Assembly: GCF_001411555.2 (NCBI RefSeq)
Contig: NC_049905.1
Location: 20,884,097-20,948,096 of the forward strand
Source of the DNA: Juglans regia
Lineage: Eukaryota > Streptophyta > Magnoliopsida > Fagales > Juglandaceae
Length of the DNA stretch: 64,000 nt
Direction of reading: 5' to 3'
Under the pieces are notes generated by a model. The model worked only from the letters and a program-made list of their open reading frames with translations. It was not told the DNA's origin and searched no databases. Every line of letters begins with the position of its first letter. Position 1 is the stretch's first letter. Of this stretch, positions 21,740-33,191 are shown one piece after another. Both the position numbers and the translations under genes were made by a program.

Positions 21740-22300
21740 ATTTTACACTAAAAACTCTTTCTTTGAGGTGCCCAAATTAATTTGCCCTCTATACCAGATT
21801 GGCTAATAGATAGGTTGCATATCAGCCCAGCTTCCTCTTCAATAAACACTTCCTTTACTAAGTCTTCTCTCCAACTTCTACACCCCTCTTCTATCAGCTG
21901 TTCCACTTTGGCATCTACTGCCAGTCTCGTTCTTAGAGATTGAATTTTGTAAGAGGACGGTTTTGGGATCCACTTATCCTCCCAGAATTTTAAAGTTTTC
22001 CTATTACCAACCCTCCATACTAGCCCTTCCTTCAAAAGCTCTAAAGAACCCCATATGCTTATCTAGATTAGAGAGGGATTAGTATCGATCTTTGCTTCAA
22101 GCACACTTGTCTTCTTGTAATACTTTTCTTTCAACACTCTTGTATCCAATGAACTAGGATCATTAAGGACTCTCCACATTTGTTTAGCTTGTAGAGCTTT
22201 ATTAAAGCTCTTTAACTCTCTAAAACATAGCCCCCCATTGTACTTCAAGACTCCCATCTTTCCCCAGCTCATCCATTTAATCTTGTTATCATTTTCTCTA
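21740..22300 (-). pseudogene. LINE 1 region after the RT domain
   Basis: Minus-strand pieces include GGLCFRELKSFNKALQAKQMWR, LVWRVGNRKTLKFWEDKWIP and GCRSWREDLVKEVFIEEE. This is the conserved connector between RT and the zf-RVT region in plant L1 ORF2. A stop lies between the two pieces near 22050. Confidence 0.8.
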
Positions 22301-22309
22301 TGACTCCAC

Positions 22310-23650
22310 CATCATTTAGACACTAAAACAACAATCTCCTTGCTTAATCTCTTAGGTAACAAAAATACATTCCTGAAATAAGTAGGTATGGATTGAATAA
22401 CAACTTTTAATAGAACCTCCTTCCCAGCAGGTGAAAGAAATTGATTATTCCAATTGTGTATCTTGAGCCATACTTTATCTTTGATGCTTCTAAAAGTGTT
22501 ATACTTAGATCTACCCACCATTATGGGTAGACCTAGGTACCTTTCGTAGTTATTTTGCACCTTGCCCCGAAGCTCCTACACAATTCTGTCACAATCTTCA
22601 TTTCTACCATTTGAGCTGAACATAATGGAAGTCTTCTATTTATTCAAACACTGTCCAGAAGCTTGTTCATACCTCTTCAAAATGCTACTAATTTTCTGCC
22701 ATTCTTCCTTACAAGCTCTCCACAAAATAATACAATCATCTATGAAGAAAAGGTGGGTAAGTTTTTCTCCTCCTCTTGCCACAACTACACCTTTTAATTC
22801 CCCTCTAACGTTTGCCCCATTGATTAAGGTACTTAATCCTTCAGCACAAAGTAGAAATAGGTAGGGGGATAGGGGATCCCCCTACCTAAGGCCTTTTGTT
22901 GGACATATCACATTCCCTGGTTCTCTCCATTTGTTAACACTAAATAACTGACAGATGTAACACAATCCATAACTAATTTCACCCATCTATCACTGAAACC
23001 CAGCTTCTCCATCACAATCCTAAAAAAAAACCACTCTACTCTATCATAAGCTTTTGAGATATCTAGTTGTAAAGCCATACTACCCGCTCTCCCTTTAAAT
23101 CTTGTTTTCATAGTGTGCAAAGTCTCATAAGCCACTATGACATTATCAGTAATCAACCTTCCCGGCACAAATGCACTCTTATTTTTAGAATTGATAACAC
23201 TCAGTACCTTCTTCATTCTATTGGCCATGGTCTTTGCAATTAACTTGTACAATACGTTGCATAGACTTATTAGCCTAAAATCCCCCACTTTTTTTGGATT
23301 AGCTACCTTAGGAATTAAAGCCACATAAGTAAAATTCAATGAGTTTTCCAACGTTCCTCCATTTAAGAAGCTTAATGCAACTTCATTGATATCATCCCCA
23401 ATTTTGCTCCATAGATTCTGGTAAAAGTAGGCACTGTACCCATCTGATCCAAGGGATTTGTAAGGCCCCATTTGCTTCAAAGCCACCTCTAGTTCTTCTC
23501 TAGTAAAGTACTTCTTGAAATCTTCACTCATACACTACTTGTCACCCTTGCCTCCGTAGATTGCACACACTCTTCTATTACTATTTTAGAGGGATCTTCA
23601 GACTTATACATCTTTGAAAAGTGCCCCTTGAAAGCCTCAGCAACATCTTC
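22310..23650 (-). pseudogene. LINE 1 reverse transcriptase
   Basis: Minus-strand blocks include GPYKSLGSDGYSAYFYQ, NFTYVALIPKV, DFRLISLCNVLYKLIAKTMANR, SAFVPGRLITDNV and MALQLDISKAYDRVEW, which carries the first catalytic Asp. Lower down, HLFFIDDCI (near 22745) stands for the usual F-x-DD motif, with both aspartates kept. The frame is broken near 22900 and 22560. It cannot make a complete protein, but the catalytic residues that can be read are intact. Confidence 0.85.
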
Positions 23651-23655
23651 GTGAC

Positions 23656-25969
23656 TGTAACATCCCGTATTTTAGTGTATTTTTACTGAATGATTATTTT
23701 TATTTATTCAAAAAAATTATTCTCTTGTTTTAGGATTGGTTAGATTTTTAGTGAGTTTATTTTTATGATTTTAATTTTGTAAAAATTATTTTGAAGTGTT
23801 TTCTTATAATTAATTATTGTTATGCATTTAAATTTATTCTCAAATTAAATTAACTTATCGTTGGGTTTTATTATTTATTTTCATTTTAATCACTACGTTT
23901 GAATTATTTTATTTCACTTGTTGTTTTAAAATCGTTTCCGTTAGATCATTTTTGTGACCCAAGATATGAGGATTGAACCTCATTTTTTTCCCTCACTTTT
24001 TCTTTTCCTCTCTCTTTTCTTCCTTTTTCTTTTCTCTTCTTTTTCTTTTTTCTTTCTTCCCCTCTGCTTCCCGCACGACATCTCTCCCTCTCCGCTCCCC
24101 GTGCGATTTCTCATCCACCCAACCCGCAGCCGTGAGCCAGCGGTGATCTACACCGCCCAGCCCATTAGCTTCCCCACCGGCCGGCGACACTACCCCTCCG
24201 ATCTCAGCTCCTCTTGCGCCGCCGTTAGCCGCCATGAGCCTCTCCAAACCGCAGCCACCATTTGCTCTAGCGCCATCGTCATGCCTCCTTTAGCCACCAT
24301 TTCTTCACCACTTCATCCTCGACATCCTAGCAATCCAATGGACCCAACCCCAGCTCTGATCCGTCACCGGTGAAGCACATTTATCAACATTTCCGTTTTG
24401 GGCTTTGTGGTCTTCGACCGCCCTCTACGCCGCCACCCACGGCCAACCACCACTACCACTAGTTTCACCGACATCCCTAGGCCCTACCTTATCAATCTCA
24501 GGTCTTTGTTTGTACCCGTTCAAAAGTGGGTCTTTGCGACTCACGGCCACAGTGCATTTGGCACTGTTCTGCAGCTGCATTTCCACTTCTTGCACCTCCG
24601 TGATCCTCTGGAAATTGCTATATAGCATTGTAAGTATTTTTCAAAGAACTCTTGTGATTTAAATGTATTTTTGTACTAACTCATTACACTGTATTGAATT
24701 ATTGATTGGTTTTGCCGGACTGAGTCCGAGGAGTACGGGGGTCGGATGGATTGGAGAATGAAGTTGTTTGTGTGATTGGATTGTGTTGACATTGTTGGTT
24801 GTTGGTTATTGTTGTCTTGTTGTGTTCATTTTATTTGCACGCATGTTCATGTTTGTAACTGAAAACTGGGTTTTCACATGATTGCATGCATGTTCACGTG
24901 TTTATTTGAAAACTGGGTTTTCATGTGAGAATTGATTTTGAGTATATTTGAAATGTTTGGATTGACTGGTTTGAGAAAAAGGGAAAGAGATTGTAGGGAT
25001 GGTGGTAAGCAGGGATGGTGGTAGAGTCCCGCCTGCGATTCCCGCCTACGGTGCACCCGGTAGGGATGGTGGTAAGTAGGGATGGTGGTTGTGTCTAGCC
25101 TGTGATTCCCGCCTACGGTGCATGCGGTACGGATGGTGGTAAGCAGGGATGGTGGTAGAGTCCTACCTGTGATTCCCGCCTACAGTGCTCTGATATGTAT
25201 TCATTGTGTGGAAAGGAACTGTAGGGATGGTGGTAAGCAGGGACGGTGGTAGAGTCCCGCCTGTGATTCCCGCCTACGGTGCACGCGGTAGGGATGGTGG
25301 TTGTGTCCCGCCTGTGATTCCCGCCTATGGTGCATGCGGTAGGAATGGTGGTAAGCAGGGATGGTGGTGTAGTCCCGCCTGTGAGTCCCGCCTACAGTGT
25401 CCGATAAATGGTTGGGTTTTCTGTAAATCATTTTCTGGAAAAATTTTGGATTTTACGTTTCGGCTAAAAATGGGATTTTTAGCGTGTGTTGGAAAAATAA
25501 TCGTTTTCGGGAAAAATGAGATTTTGGGATCTGTTAGTTGGTTGCTTTAATACATTTTTATCTCGAGGGTTGTTTGGATTATTACTTACCTACGGTACCG
25601 TTTTATGGTATCGCAGATTCTAATGCAGATGAGGATGACGAGCCTTAGGCTTTGGCTTCGTTGGAATAGTGATCTGGGATTGCTCTCATGTATCGAGATT
25701 TATTATCCTACTCTTTTATGTATTTATCTTTTGTAATATATTTGGGATGACTGTATAACTTTTTAAAGGTAATTTATTTTGGATACTTGTATTTAAATTT
25801 CTAGTACTTAGTTGACTTATTATATTATCCGCTGCGACTTTTGTTGTGCACTTTTGCATGTTGCACACACTTAGGCACATTTCGTTGGGATGCGTGACCC
25901 ATGTTGTCATCATCCCAACGTCACGATTCTCGCGTCCCTATACCTGGGACTGGGAGTCGGGGCATCACA
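23656..25969. mobile_element. Solo LTR, 2,314 bases
   Basis: Begins TGTAACATCCCGTATT and ends GTCGGGGCATCACA, canonical TG...CA ends. It is flanked by an exact 5-base target duplication, GTGAC (23651-23655 and 25970-25974). The start resembles many plant Gypsy-type LTRs. There is no internal retroviral-type coding, so the rest was lost by LTR-LTR recombination. It contains a CT-rich tract, a GC-rich stretch (24060-24600) and a minisatellite. The open frames inside it are probably incidental. Confidence 0.88.
24990..25405 (+). repeat. Minisatellite inside the solo LTR
   Basis: Six irregular units contain GGGATGGTGGTAAGCAGG, then GTCCCGCCTGTGATTCCCGC, then CTACGGTGCA. Spacing varies from about 50 to 90 bases. 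The GC-rich units stand out sharply from the AT-rich surroundings. Confidence 0.9.
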
Positions 25970-26199
25970 GTGACCTCTTCTCAACACTGATTGGCCATAC
26001 AAAACAGAAAAGATTTGGCTATTTCTCTTTCTCTGGCTTGCACAAGCATGAAAGAACTTTGTATTTTTATCTCCTACATTGTACCAGTTTTTTTTTGCTC
26101 TTTGCTTCCACCTTATATTCTCCTGTTCTAGTAAATTTCCCACTTCCAATTTTAGTTTGTGAATCTCAGAGATGTTGCTTCAACTAAATTGGACATTGC

Positions 26200-27000
26200 C
26201 CTCTAATCTCTTTGTAATTCTTCATAATATTCAGAACAAAACCAGTAACCTATTTTGGATTTATCACAACCTTATCAAATTCCATCTTGTTCCTCCTATA
26301 CCATAATCCCCAAGCTAGTGAAAACAATAGAGCCAACACGTCTTTATCCTTTCTTTGACTAATCTGCATAACTAGATCAAACGCCTTTTCATCTGCATTA
26401 ATAACCGAGTTGGGCAGCAATTGGTTCCATACCTCATGAAGATACTAGCAGCTAATCACTACATGGTTAAGGTCTTCCAGGGAGTGAGAACAAAAAACAC
26501 AATGCACCTCAGAGACAACCTGCTTCTTCGTCAGATTCTCTTTAATAGGAAGTCCATCTTTACATGCATGCCAAGCAAATATTTTAATCTTATTAGGCAC
26601 TCCCATTTTCCATAATGCCTTCCAAAGACCCTACTGGCCTCTCATATTAGAAGACTCTGCATGATTATGCCTCATCTATTCTACAATAAAATGATAATAG
26701 GTTGTTACAAAAAATCTTCCATCTTGCTCATGTTCCCATATCCATTGATCTGCTACTAACCCTGGACAAAGCACAATTTTAAACAAATCTGCGATCACAT
26801 TAGGATTGAAGAGAGATATAATCTTGTCCATGTCCAACCCTCTCTCAACCACTTCTTAGCCTCCCAAATGCCTCTCCATGTATATGAAGGATTAGGACCC
26901 AAGCCTGCTTCTAAAAAACCTTTCTTGGGAAAGTATTTTGCTTTAACAGTTTATGGAGCAAAGAATTTTCATTTTGGAGCAATCTCTAACCTTGCTTGGC
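26200..27000 (-). pseudogene. LINE 2 zinc-binding (zf-RVT) region
   Basis: The minus strand gives MPNKIKIFAWHACKDGLPI, then VHCVFCSHSLEDLNHVV, then LLFSLAWGLWYRRNKMEFD. This is the zf-RVT pattern with its Cys-x2-Cys and His residues. The sequence runs into the linker NYKEIRGQCPI and breaks off at the junction with LINE 1. Confidence 0.8.
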
Positions 27001-28340
27001 AAGTAAGCAAGATTAAAGATCCTAAGGTCTTTAAACCCCAAACCCCCTTTCGATTTCCTCTCACACATTCAACCCCAACTCATCCAATGGATCCTTCTTC
27101 CCTCTTTTTTCTAACCCCACTAGAATTTAGCCATAAGCCCTTCCAACTCAGCACACAAACTACTAGGTAGGAGAAAACAACTCATACTATAAAATGGAAT
27201 AGAAAGTGCAACAGCTTTTAAAAGTACTTCCTTACCCCCTTGAGAAAGTAATTTCTCTTTCCAGTTTTGAAGCTTTTGCTAGACCCTCTCTTTAATAGAT
27301 TGAAAAGCTCTATTCTTGGACCTACCCACCAAGGGAGGTAATCCAAGATACTTCTCATACTGTAAGATCTCCCCATTTCCCCATAAGAGGCCAATTTCTT
27401 CCCTAACTTCCTTCCCACATTACTACTAAAGACCAGGGCAGTTTTTTCTCTATTTATTTTCTGACCAGACACACTCTCATAAGCAGCCAACAAATTTTGT
27501 AACCTCATGTTCTCCTCTACACCTGCCTTACAAAACACCACACTATCATCTACAAAGAGCAAATGATTTATGTTTGGGGCTCCTCTAAATATCTAAATGC
27601 CTAAAAGTTGCTTCCTTAATCCTGCTTCCTTCAACAAAGCTATCAAACCCTCTATACATAGAAGAAAGAGATAAGGGGACAGTGGATCCCCTTGACTCAA
27701 CTCCCTAGTTGGTTTAATAAATCCTTTAGACAACCCATTAATCAAGAACGAAAATGAAACTGTATTTACGCATAACATAATCAAATCAGTAAAAGTCTTT
27801 TTGAAACCCATAACTATCATTACAATTCATATGAAACACCACTCAACTTGATCATACGCCTTACTTATATTCAATTTTATAGACATAAGCTAATGGGCCT
27901 ATAATCAACAACTTTTTCAGGGGTCTTCTTCTTAGGAATAAGAATGATATTGGTATGATTAAGAGGATATTTGTATGATTAAGAGTATAGGGGAATGCAC
28001 CTGAATTCAAAGCATTCAAAATTGCTCCAGTGACAGAGTTGCCAACAACACTCTAATATTTTTGATAGAACATAGGTGACATTCCATCTAGTCCAGGGGC
28101 TTTACAGGATGCATTTGTGCCAAAGCTGCAACAACCTCAACTTCAGTGTATGGTTTAGAAAGGTCTTCATTCATAGAGGGTGTCACTTTATCAGCAAGAG
28201 AACACAGAAAATCAGTGGAACCCATCGGCTTTGAACTTGTAAAAATTTCCTCAAAATAATCGAGAATAACCTTGTTTCTCTGCTCACCAAACTGCCATAC
28301 CCCATTACTATCTTTAATTTTCACCAAATTATTCTTTTTC
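27000..28340 (-). pseudogene. LINE 2 reverse transcriptase
   Basis: Readable blocks are PYTEVEVVAALAQMHPVK, LSQGDPLSPYLFLLCIEGL and MLFVDDSVVFCKA, which keeps the two catalytic aspartates. Stops and short deletions occur near 27830, 27990 and 27590. Confidence 0.85.
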
Positions 28341-28345
28341 AGCCC

Positions 28346-29450
28346 TTAAGATGCCATCATATGGAAATATCTTGAATTTTGATCACCTTCCTTTAACCAT
28401 AGCACTTTAGACCTCTGCTTCCACATCAATTTATCCATTTCCAGCCATTTTTTAACATCATCTCGGGCCCTATTAAGTTCTTCCATATTGTCCCCTAGAG
28501 AACCAAGATCATGTACCCTTTCCATATGCTTCCTGGCCAATAATAGTTGCTTCTGCACATTCCCAAAGCAATTTTTGTTCCATGTGTGTAACTGGTTCCC
28601 ACTTTCCTTTATCATATCCATTACATCCCCCATGCTATTACCTACACCAACCCTCATCCATACTCTTTTAATAATGTCCTCACAGGTCTTCTCACCAACC
28701 CCCATGGCTTCAAACTTAAACTGTTTTTTGGTTTTGTGAAACTCCCTTTCCCCTCATCATTAACCCATATTGGGACATGATCCGAGTATGCAACTAATCC
28801 ATAAGTAATTGTAGCAAAAGGAAATTTGTTCAACCAGTGCAAATTCACCAATACCCTATCCAATCTCTCATAAACACAATTAGAACCCCCCGTTCGATTA
28901 CTCCAAGTAAACATATGCCCTCTAAACCCCAAATCTTTCAAAGCACAATCATCCACCATCTCTCAAAATGCTGAAATTTGCCTTTCAGGCCTTGGATTTC
29001 CTCCCCATTTCTCATGATGGTACAATAACTCATTATAATCACCCAAAACAAGCCACGGTTCATCATGCTTCCTACAAAGACTTCTCAATAATCTCCAGGT
29101 TTTGAATCTTTCATTAACCACTGGGCACCCATAAATCCTAGTAAAAAATCATAACCCCTTCGTAGGGTCATCCTCTATAGCAGCATCAATATGATAGTGG
29201 GAATAACTTAAAATAGATAAACAAACATCCTTTCCCCAGAGTAAAGCAACTCCAGCTTTTCAATCAATACAATCAACAGCCAAACAACTTGAAAAACCCA
29301 AATGAAATTTACATACCTCAAATTCATGAGTTGTTAATCTTGTTTCCTGTAAAAACAAGATCTCGGGAGCTTCCCTCTTCACTAAATCGCAGAGGGCCCG
29401 AATGCTCGTGGGTTTTCAAGCCCACAGGCATTCCAACTTATGGTCTTCAT
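28346..29450 (-). pseudogene. LINE 2 endonuclease and pre-RT region
   Basis: Starting at the ATG near 29450, MKTISWNACGLENPRA matches the N terminus of plant L1 endonucleases. Next come ILFLQETRLTTHE (catalytic Glu), WLVLGDYNELL and FTWSNRTGG. YSDHVPIW carries the Ser-Asp-His motif. The pre-RT piece MDKLMWKQRSKVLWLKEGDQNSRYFH follows. At least three frame breaks are visible. Confidence 0.85.
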
Positions 29451-29568
29451 TGATCTCGGTGGGGTTGTTCAACAACCTCCGCCGATCACATAGCTTCAGA
29501 TTCATGGTTGACAGCAACCTCCAAATTAGCCACAACCCCTCTTTTCGATTGTCTTGCTGCAACACCCT

Positions 29569-30940
29569 TTATTTCAAAAGCGCCTTCCATTTTTTGCTTC
29601 TGGAGCGTCGCAGCCGTTGAGAAGAACCAGATTTAGCAATTTTCATTTCATGCAAAAATGACAACCACTTCCACTTTCGGCCATTAGACCCATCAGGTTG
29701 TTTCTTCAATACACGTCTCAGACTATCTTCATGGCCTGCTTCCTTTGTAAGCAAATCAAACCCACATGATACCAGCCCCTCCACCGTAGGCCCACTAGTT
29801 GTCACTGGTCCAACCACATACAACTCATCAGAAATCCTCTGTGACCCTTCCATATTTCCCGCATTTTCAATTTCTTTTTGAACCATTGGAATAACCTTTG
29901 CAACTTTCCCAAAAAGTTCAAACCCCTTTTGTAACTGCTACCCAGAGAAATCCGAAACATGTCCTTCACAACGGCCCCCCAACTCCTCTATCCCTAAAAC
30001 TGTCTCTGCCCTATTTACCGTATTCGTAGCAACAATTTCAACTGGTACTTTAGAATGGCCAACTGTAACTTCCTTATTGCAATCTGCCAATGAACCACCG
30101 CTTGCCTCCCCAACAATTCCAGTATGAGACACTGACGACGATTTTCTAGTTAGTCTGTGAGACTCCCAATTATCCCAAGACCTCCCAGTATTGAAGCTGT
30201 CACCAAAATTTGATGCCCGTAGCCAATCACCATACGGCAATGCCCTTCCTTCTTCCTCCACCTCCCGCAAACCACACTCATTTCCACTATGCCCCAGAAG
30301 CCCACACCGATAATAGAAATTGGGCAAACATTCATAAGAAAACCGAACCTAGATTGGATCACCCTTCCCTATTGAGAGTTTCGTACCCCTCATAAGAGGC
30401 CGTGTAACATCAATTTTGACCCTAACTCGCATATAATCTCCCCAAGCCAACTTATCCTTTTCCACATCTACTTCCTCTACCTGTTCAATTTTTCCACCAA
30501 TCAAATTACCAACGTACTCATTTCTAGCCCTTAAAGGAAGATCATGAAGGTGGATCCATAACTGTGCCTTAGAAATTTTTATTTGATGAACTTGCAAACT
30601 TCCATCAACTTCGGTCATCAACATGACCAAGTGTTTGTCAATAGACCAAGGGCCTGCTCAAAACAGCTTTTCTTTATCACGAGAATCATCAAACTCTATT
30701 AAGAATAAAGTGGAACTGAGATCTCTAAACTGAACACCATGGACTAAGCGCCATGCCTTCTTCATTGTGATCTTAAACACCTCTCGGTTGTAATGTTTGT
30801 CAGTAAGAAGGGACATAATCAAACACTTGCCACCACTCTAGAGCGTGTCATCCAATTTATGCAACTCGACCACCACTTTATCATTCTCCTAATCCGTTAA
30901 AGACAATCGCTTGTACAAATCTTGTAAATTATCAACCATC
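29569..30940 (-). pseudogene. LINE 2 ORF1 (DUF4283 plus CCHC zinc knuckle)
   Basis: AQLWIHLHDLPLRARNEYV and WGDYMRVRVKIDVTRPL belong to the DUF4283 nucleic-acid-binding region. LPNFYYRCGLLGHSGNEC is the zinc knuckle (C-x2-C-x4-H-x4-C). A Ser-rich C-terminal tail follows. The product would be the L1 RNA-binding protein. Stops near 30356 and 30655 break it. Confidence 0.8.
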
Positions 30941-31053
30941 CTAACAATGAAGTGAAACAAAAATTTCACTTCAAAAACCCACATGAAAGACTGCACCAGG
31001 CAGTAAACACCGCTCAACTCGTTGCCAAAGAGAGGAAAAATGAAACTATTATG

Positions 31054-31500
31054 GTCCTAATAATATTTTGTTACTTATACTAACTTTAATGTTTTTTTTT
31101 ATAGGACAAGATAATATCTCTTAAGGACACTGCTGCGGATCTATCTGATGAATCATCTGTCAACGATGCTTAGATCATTTCTCAAGTTCTTGGATCACGT
31201 TTTGGATATTTGAGGGGTTTAGGACGTTGCGTGAAGTCATCCTCAACATCATCATCATCTTCTCAAGCCAGATTGAATGACAATAAAACTAAGGAATTGA
31301 AGGAAGCAACACTTGAGATAGAACGATGGAGGTCCAATGAAACAGAGTTGCTAACCCCGATTAAATCAAGCAACAAGTTTTGAGACAAGATTAGAAGAGA
31401 ACATGAAGAAGAGACTGGAGACGGAGGTACAAAAAGTATTTGAACAGGTTCAGTCAATGTGTCCCAAAACTTTATGACACCACCAAAATCTTCAAATTTA
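31054..31500 (+). pseudogene. Transposase_24 C-terminal exon of the 17.5-kb CACTA element
   Basis: After a TTTTTATAG|GACAAG acceptor, the plus strand reads ISLKDTAADLSDESSVNDA, then a stop (TAG), then IISQVLGSRFGYLRGLGRCVKSS and a Ser-rich tail with SSQARLNDNKTKELKEATLEIE. The same exon occurs on the minus strand near 34110-34300 and 59808-60023. Those copies read GSRSGYLRGLGR. Confidence 0.85.
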
Positions 31501-31619
31501 TTTTTTCTTTAATTGTCTTTCTATTATGATGTTCCAAAACATTTGAACAATTGTGATATTTGAATTACAATTTGTGTAATATGAGTATGGTATTTTTAAT
31601 TAAATTTTGTTCTGTATGA

Positions 31620-32204
31620 TTAATACCGCTCGAATGGTAAATAACTAGTTTGAACGGTAAATTACTATTTATAAATCCATTCGAACAAAAAAAGACTCAT
31701 TCGAACAAAAACTAACCCATTCGAATGACAACCGAGAAATTCAGTCCGTAGAACAATAAAATATTTGTTCGAACAACATTAATATGCAAAATCCTGTTCG
31801 AACAGCCAGAATTTCTGAAAATAAAATGTCTGTTTGAACGAATATAATTTATGTTCGAACACAAGTCATTTGAAAAATTTATTAGTTCGAACGCATAAAA
31901 TCAGTTCGAATACTCCATCCATTTGAACATGATTAAATATGGTTATTAGTTCAAATCAAAATTTCTTATTTTTCGAACGGTACGTGTCGGTTCGAACTGA
32001 AAAGATTCCATTCGAACGGTTTTTGAGATGAAATTGGTTCGTCTAAAAAAAAGCCTGTTCGAATAGTTTCGACAAATTCCGCCCAATTTCGTCCCTAAAA
32101 TTCATTTTTTGAGACGAGGCTTTTCGAGACAAAATAGAGACGAAATGTTTTCCTCTCCGAAAACATTTTGGGATGAAAATTGGGTTTTTTTTGACAAAAT
32201 GATT
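31620..32204. repeat. TTCGAA subterminal array and right end of the 17.5-kb CACTA element
   Basis: More than fifteen TTCGAA or one-off copies in both orientations are followed by GAGACGAGGC and GAGACGAAATG words. Similarity to the other family members stops at about 32204, so the terminal CACTA bases have been lost. Confidence 0.8.
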
Positions 32205-33123
32205 TGAGCTCTACAAATAGAAATCTCAATCACAGTCTTGAAAGCAATTAATATTCACATTGATATTTATGAAGTTGCTATATCTCAGTAAAGTCTATGA
32301 TTTGTTCAAGTTTAAATGCTCTACAAAAGGATGATGAATGTATATGGATGCCAATGTAATCAATCCATGTCATTGTAATAAATCAAAGATTGGGTAATCT
32401 AAAAGAATTAAAAGGTTTAATTTGTTTTTTTAGAAAATAAATATTTTGGCTACATATAAAGAGAAAAGTGCAAGCAAACAGTTTAACATATTCTCAAACT
32501 ACCTAATCAAATTTTCTTTAGTAATTATAGTATGAGAAATACTATCCATAAGTCTTTTAACCATTTTTCTTTAACATTCCATGATGTCTAATTAAGTGAT
32601 TGAAAGATAAGTGAAAATTAAGAAATTATTTTTAAATCATTTGATCATATTTCAACAAAACACAGGAATGTAATTTACAAACATAGCATATGCTCATCAT
32701 AGCACGAACCAGGAATGCAATTTACAAATACAGCACATGATCATCACAGCAAACCCAAAGGACAAAATGTCACAGAATGATAACAGGAGTAGGCCGATTT
32801 CATCAAGAGAACGGGTGACCTAGGACAGAGGAAATTAATTTGCATCTAAAATACCCAATACAAGTATTGTAGTAGCAAAATCGATTGAATAGTGAATCTT
32901 TCTATGAGCAGCGACACCAGCTGTTTCTGAGATGAACAAAAAAAGCTAGGGTTAAGCCATTACAGAGAGAGAGGGATAGAAAGAGAGGGTGGATAGAGAG
33001 AGAGAGAAAGGGAGATCAATTTTTTACCGGTGACAGCGAGATGATAAGGCATGGGCGCCTTTGTTTTTGAGAATCACAAAAAGCTAAGGTGAATCCATTA
33101 TAGAGAGAGAGGGCAAGCGAGAG

Positions 33124-33149
33124 ATATATATATATATATATATATATAT
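33124..33149. repeat. (AT)n microsatellite
   Basis: About 13 AT units; the duplicate copy near 58870 lacks it, so it expanded or was lost after duplication. Confidence 0.95.
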
Positions 33150-33191
33150 GAGTTTATTACTAGAGACGGCAAGCGGCGAGTGAGGTGAATG

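Larger units (their letters stand above)
21021..26190 (-). mobile_element. L1 LINE segment 1 (3' half, with poly-A tail), split by a solo LTR
   Basis: A run of 12 T (21021-21032) is the poly-A tail on the minus strand. Moving upstream come the RNase H domain, the zinc-binding RT-associated region, the reverse transcriptase, and, beyond the solo LTR at 23656-25969, the pre-RT segment. The endonuclease and ORF1 are missing from this segment. At about 26190 it joins the linker region of a second LINE in the same orientation. Confidence 0.85.
26190..31054 (-). mobile_element. L1 LINE segment 2 (5' part: ORF1, endonuclease, RT)
   Basis: Read on the minus strand from 31054 it holds ORF1 (about 30940-29569), the apurinic-type endonuclease (29450-28650), the RT (28340-27000) and the zf-RVT region (about 27000-26200). 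It stops abruptly before the RNase H domain and carries no poly-A tail of its own. Many stops and frameshifts are present. At 31054 it meets the CACTA sequence CTAATAATATTTTG. Confidence 0.85.
17517..32204 (-). mobile_element. CACTA element of the TTCGAA family, inverted, with nested LINEs
   Basis: The left terminus CACTATAAGAAATTTTAC matches the reverse complement of the right terminus of the copy at 61.1 kb. The right end (near 32200) aligns with the inner part of the left end at 58.95 kb but lacks about the last 40 bases. Inside are TTCGAA arrays on both flanks (17640-17940 and 31620-32100), an ORF C-terminus (18345-18440), a transposon-type ORF (18480-19415) and a Transposase_24 C-terminus on the plus strand (31100-31480). 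Between 21021 and 31054 it is filled by LINE sequence. Orientation is opposite to the copies at 10.4, 33.2 and 58.9 kb. Confidence 0.7.

Noticed and set aside
23954..24662. Several open frames inside the solo LTR
   Set aside because: They lie in a CT-rich and GC-rich LTR segment on both strands, with no domain; LTRs do not normally encode proteins.
24990..25405. CRISPR-like spaced repeats
   Set aside because: Units are irregular, spacers are not unique and the genome is a plant nuclear one; it is a minisatellite.
21001..31060. Target-site duplication around the whole LINE block
   Set aside because: Sequence before the T-run (ATCAACAAAGC) has no match next to 31054, so a simple single insertion is not shown.
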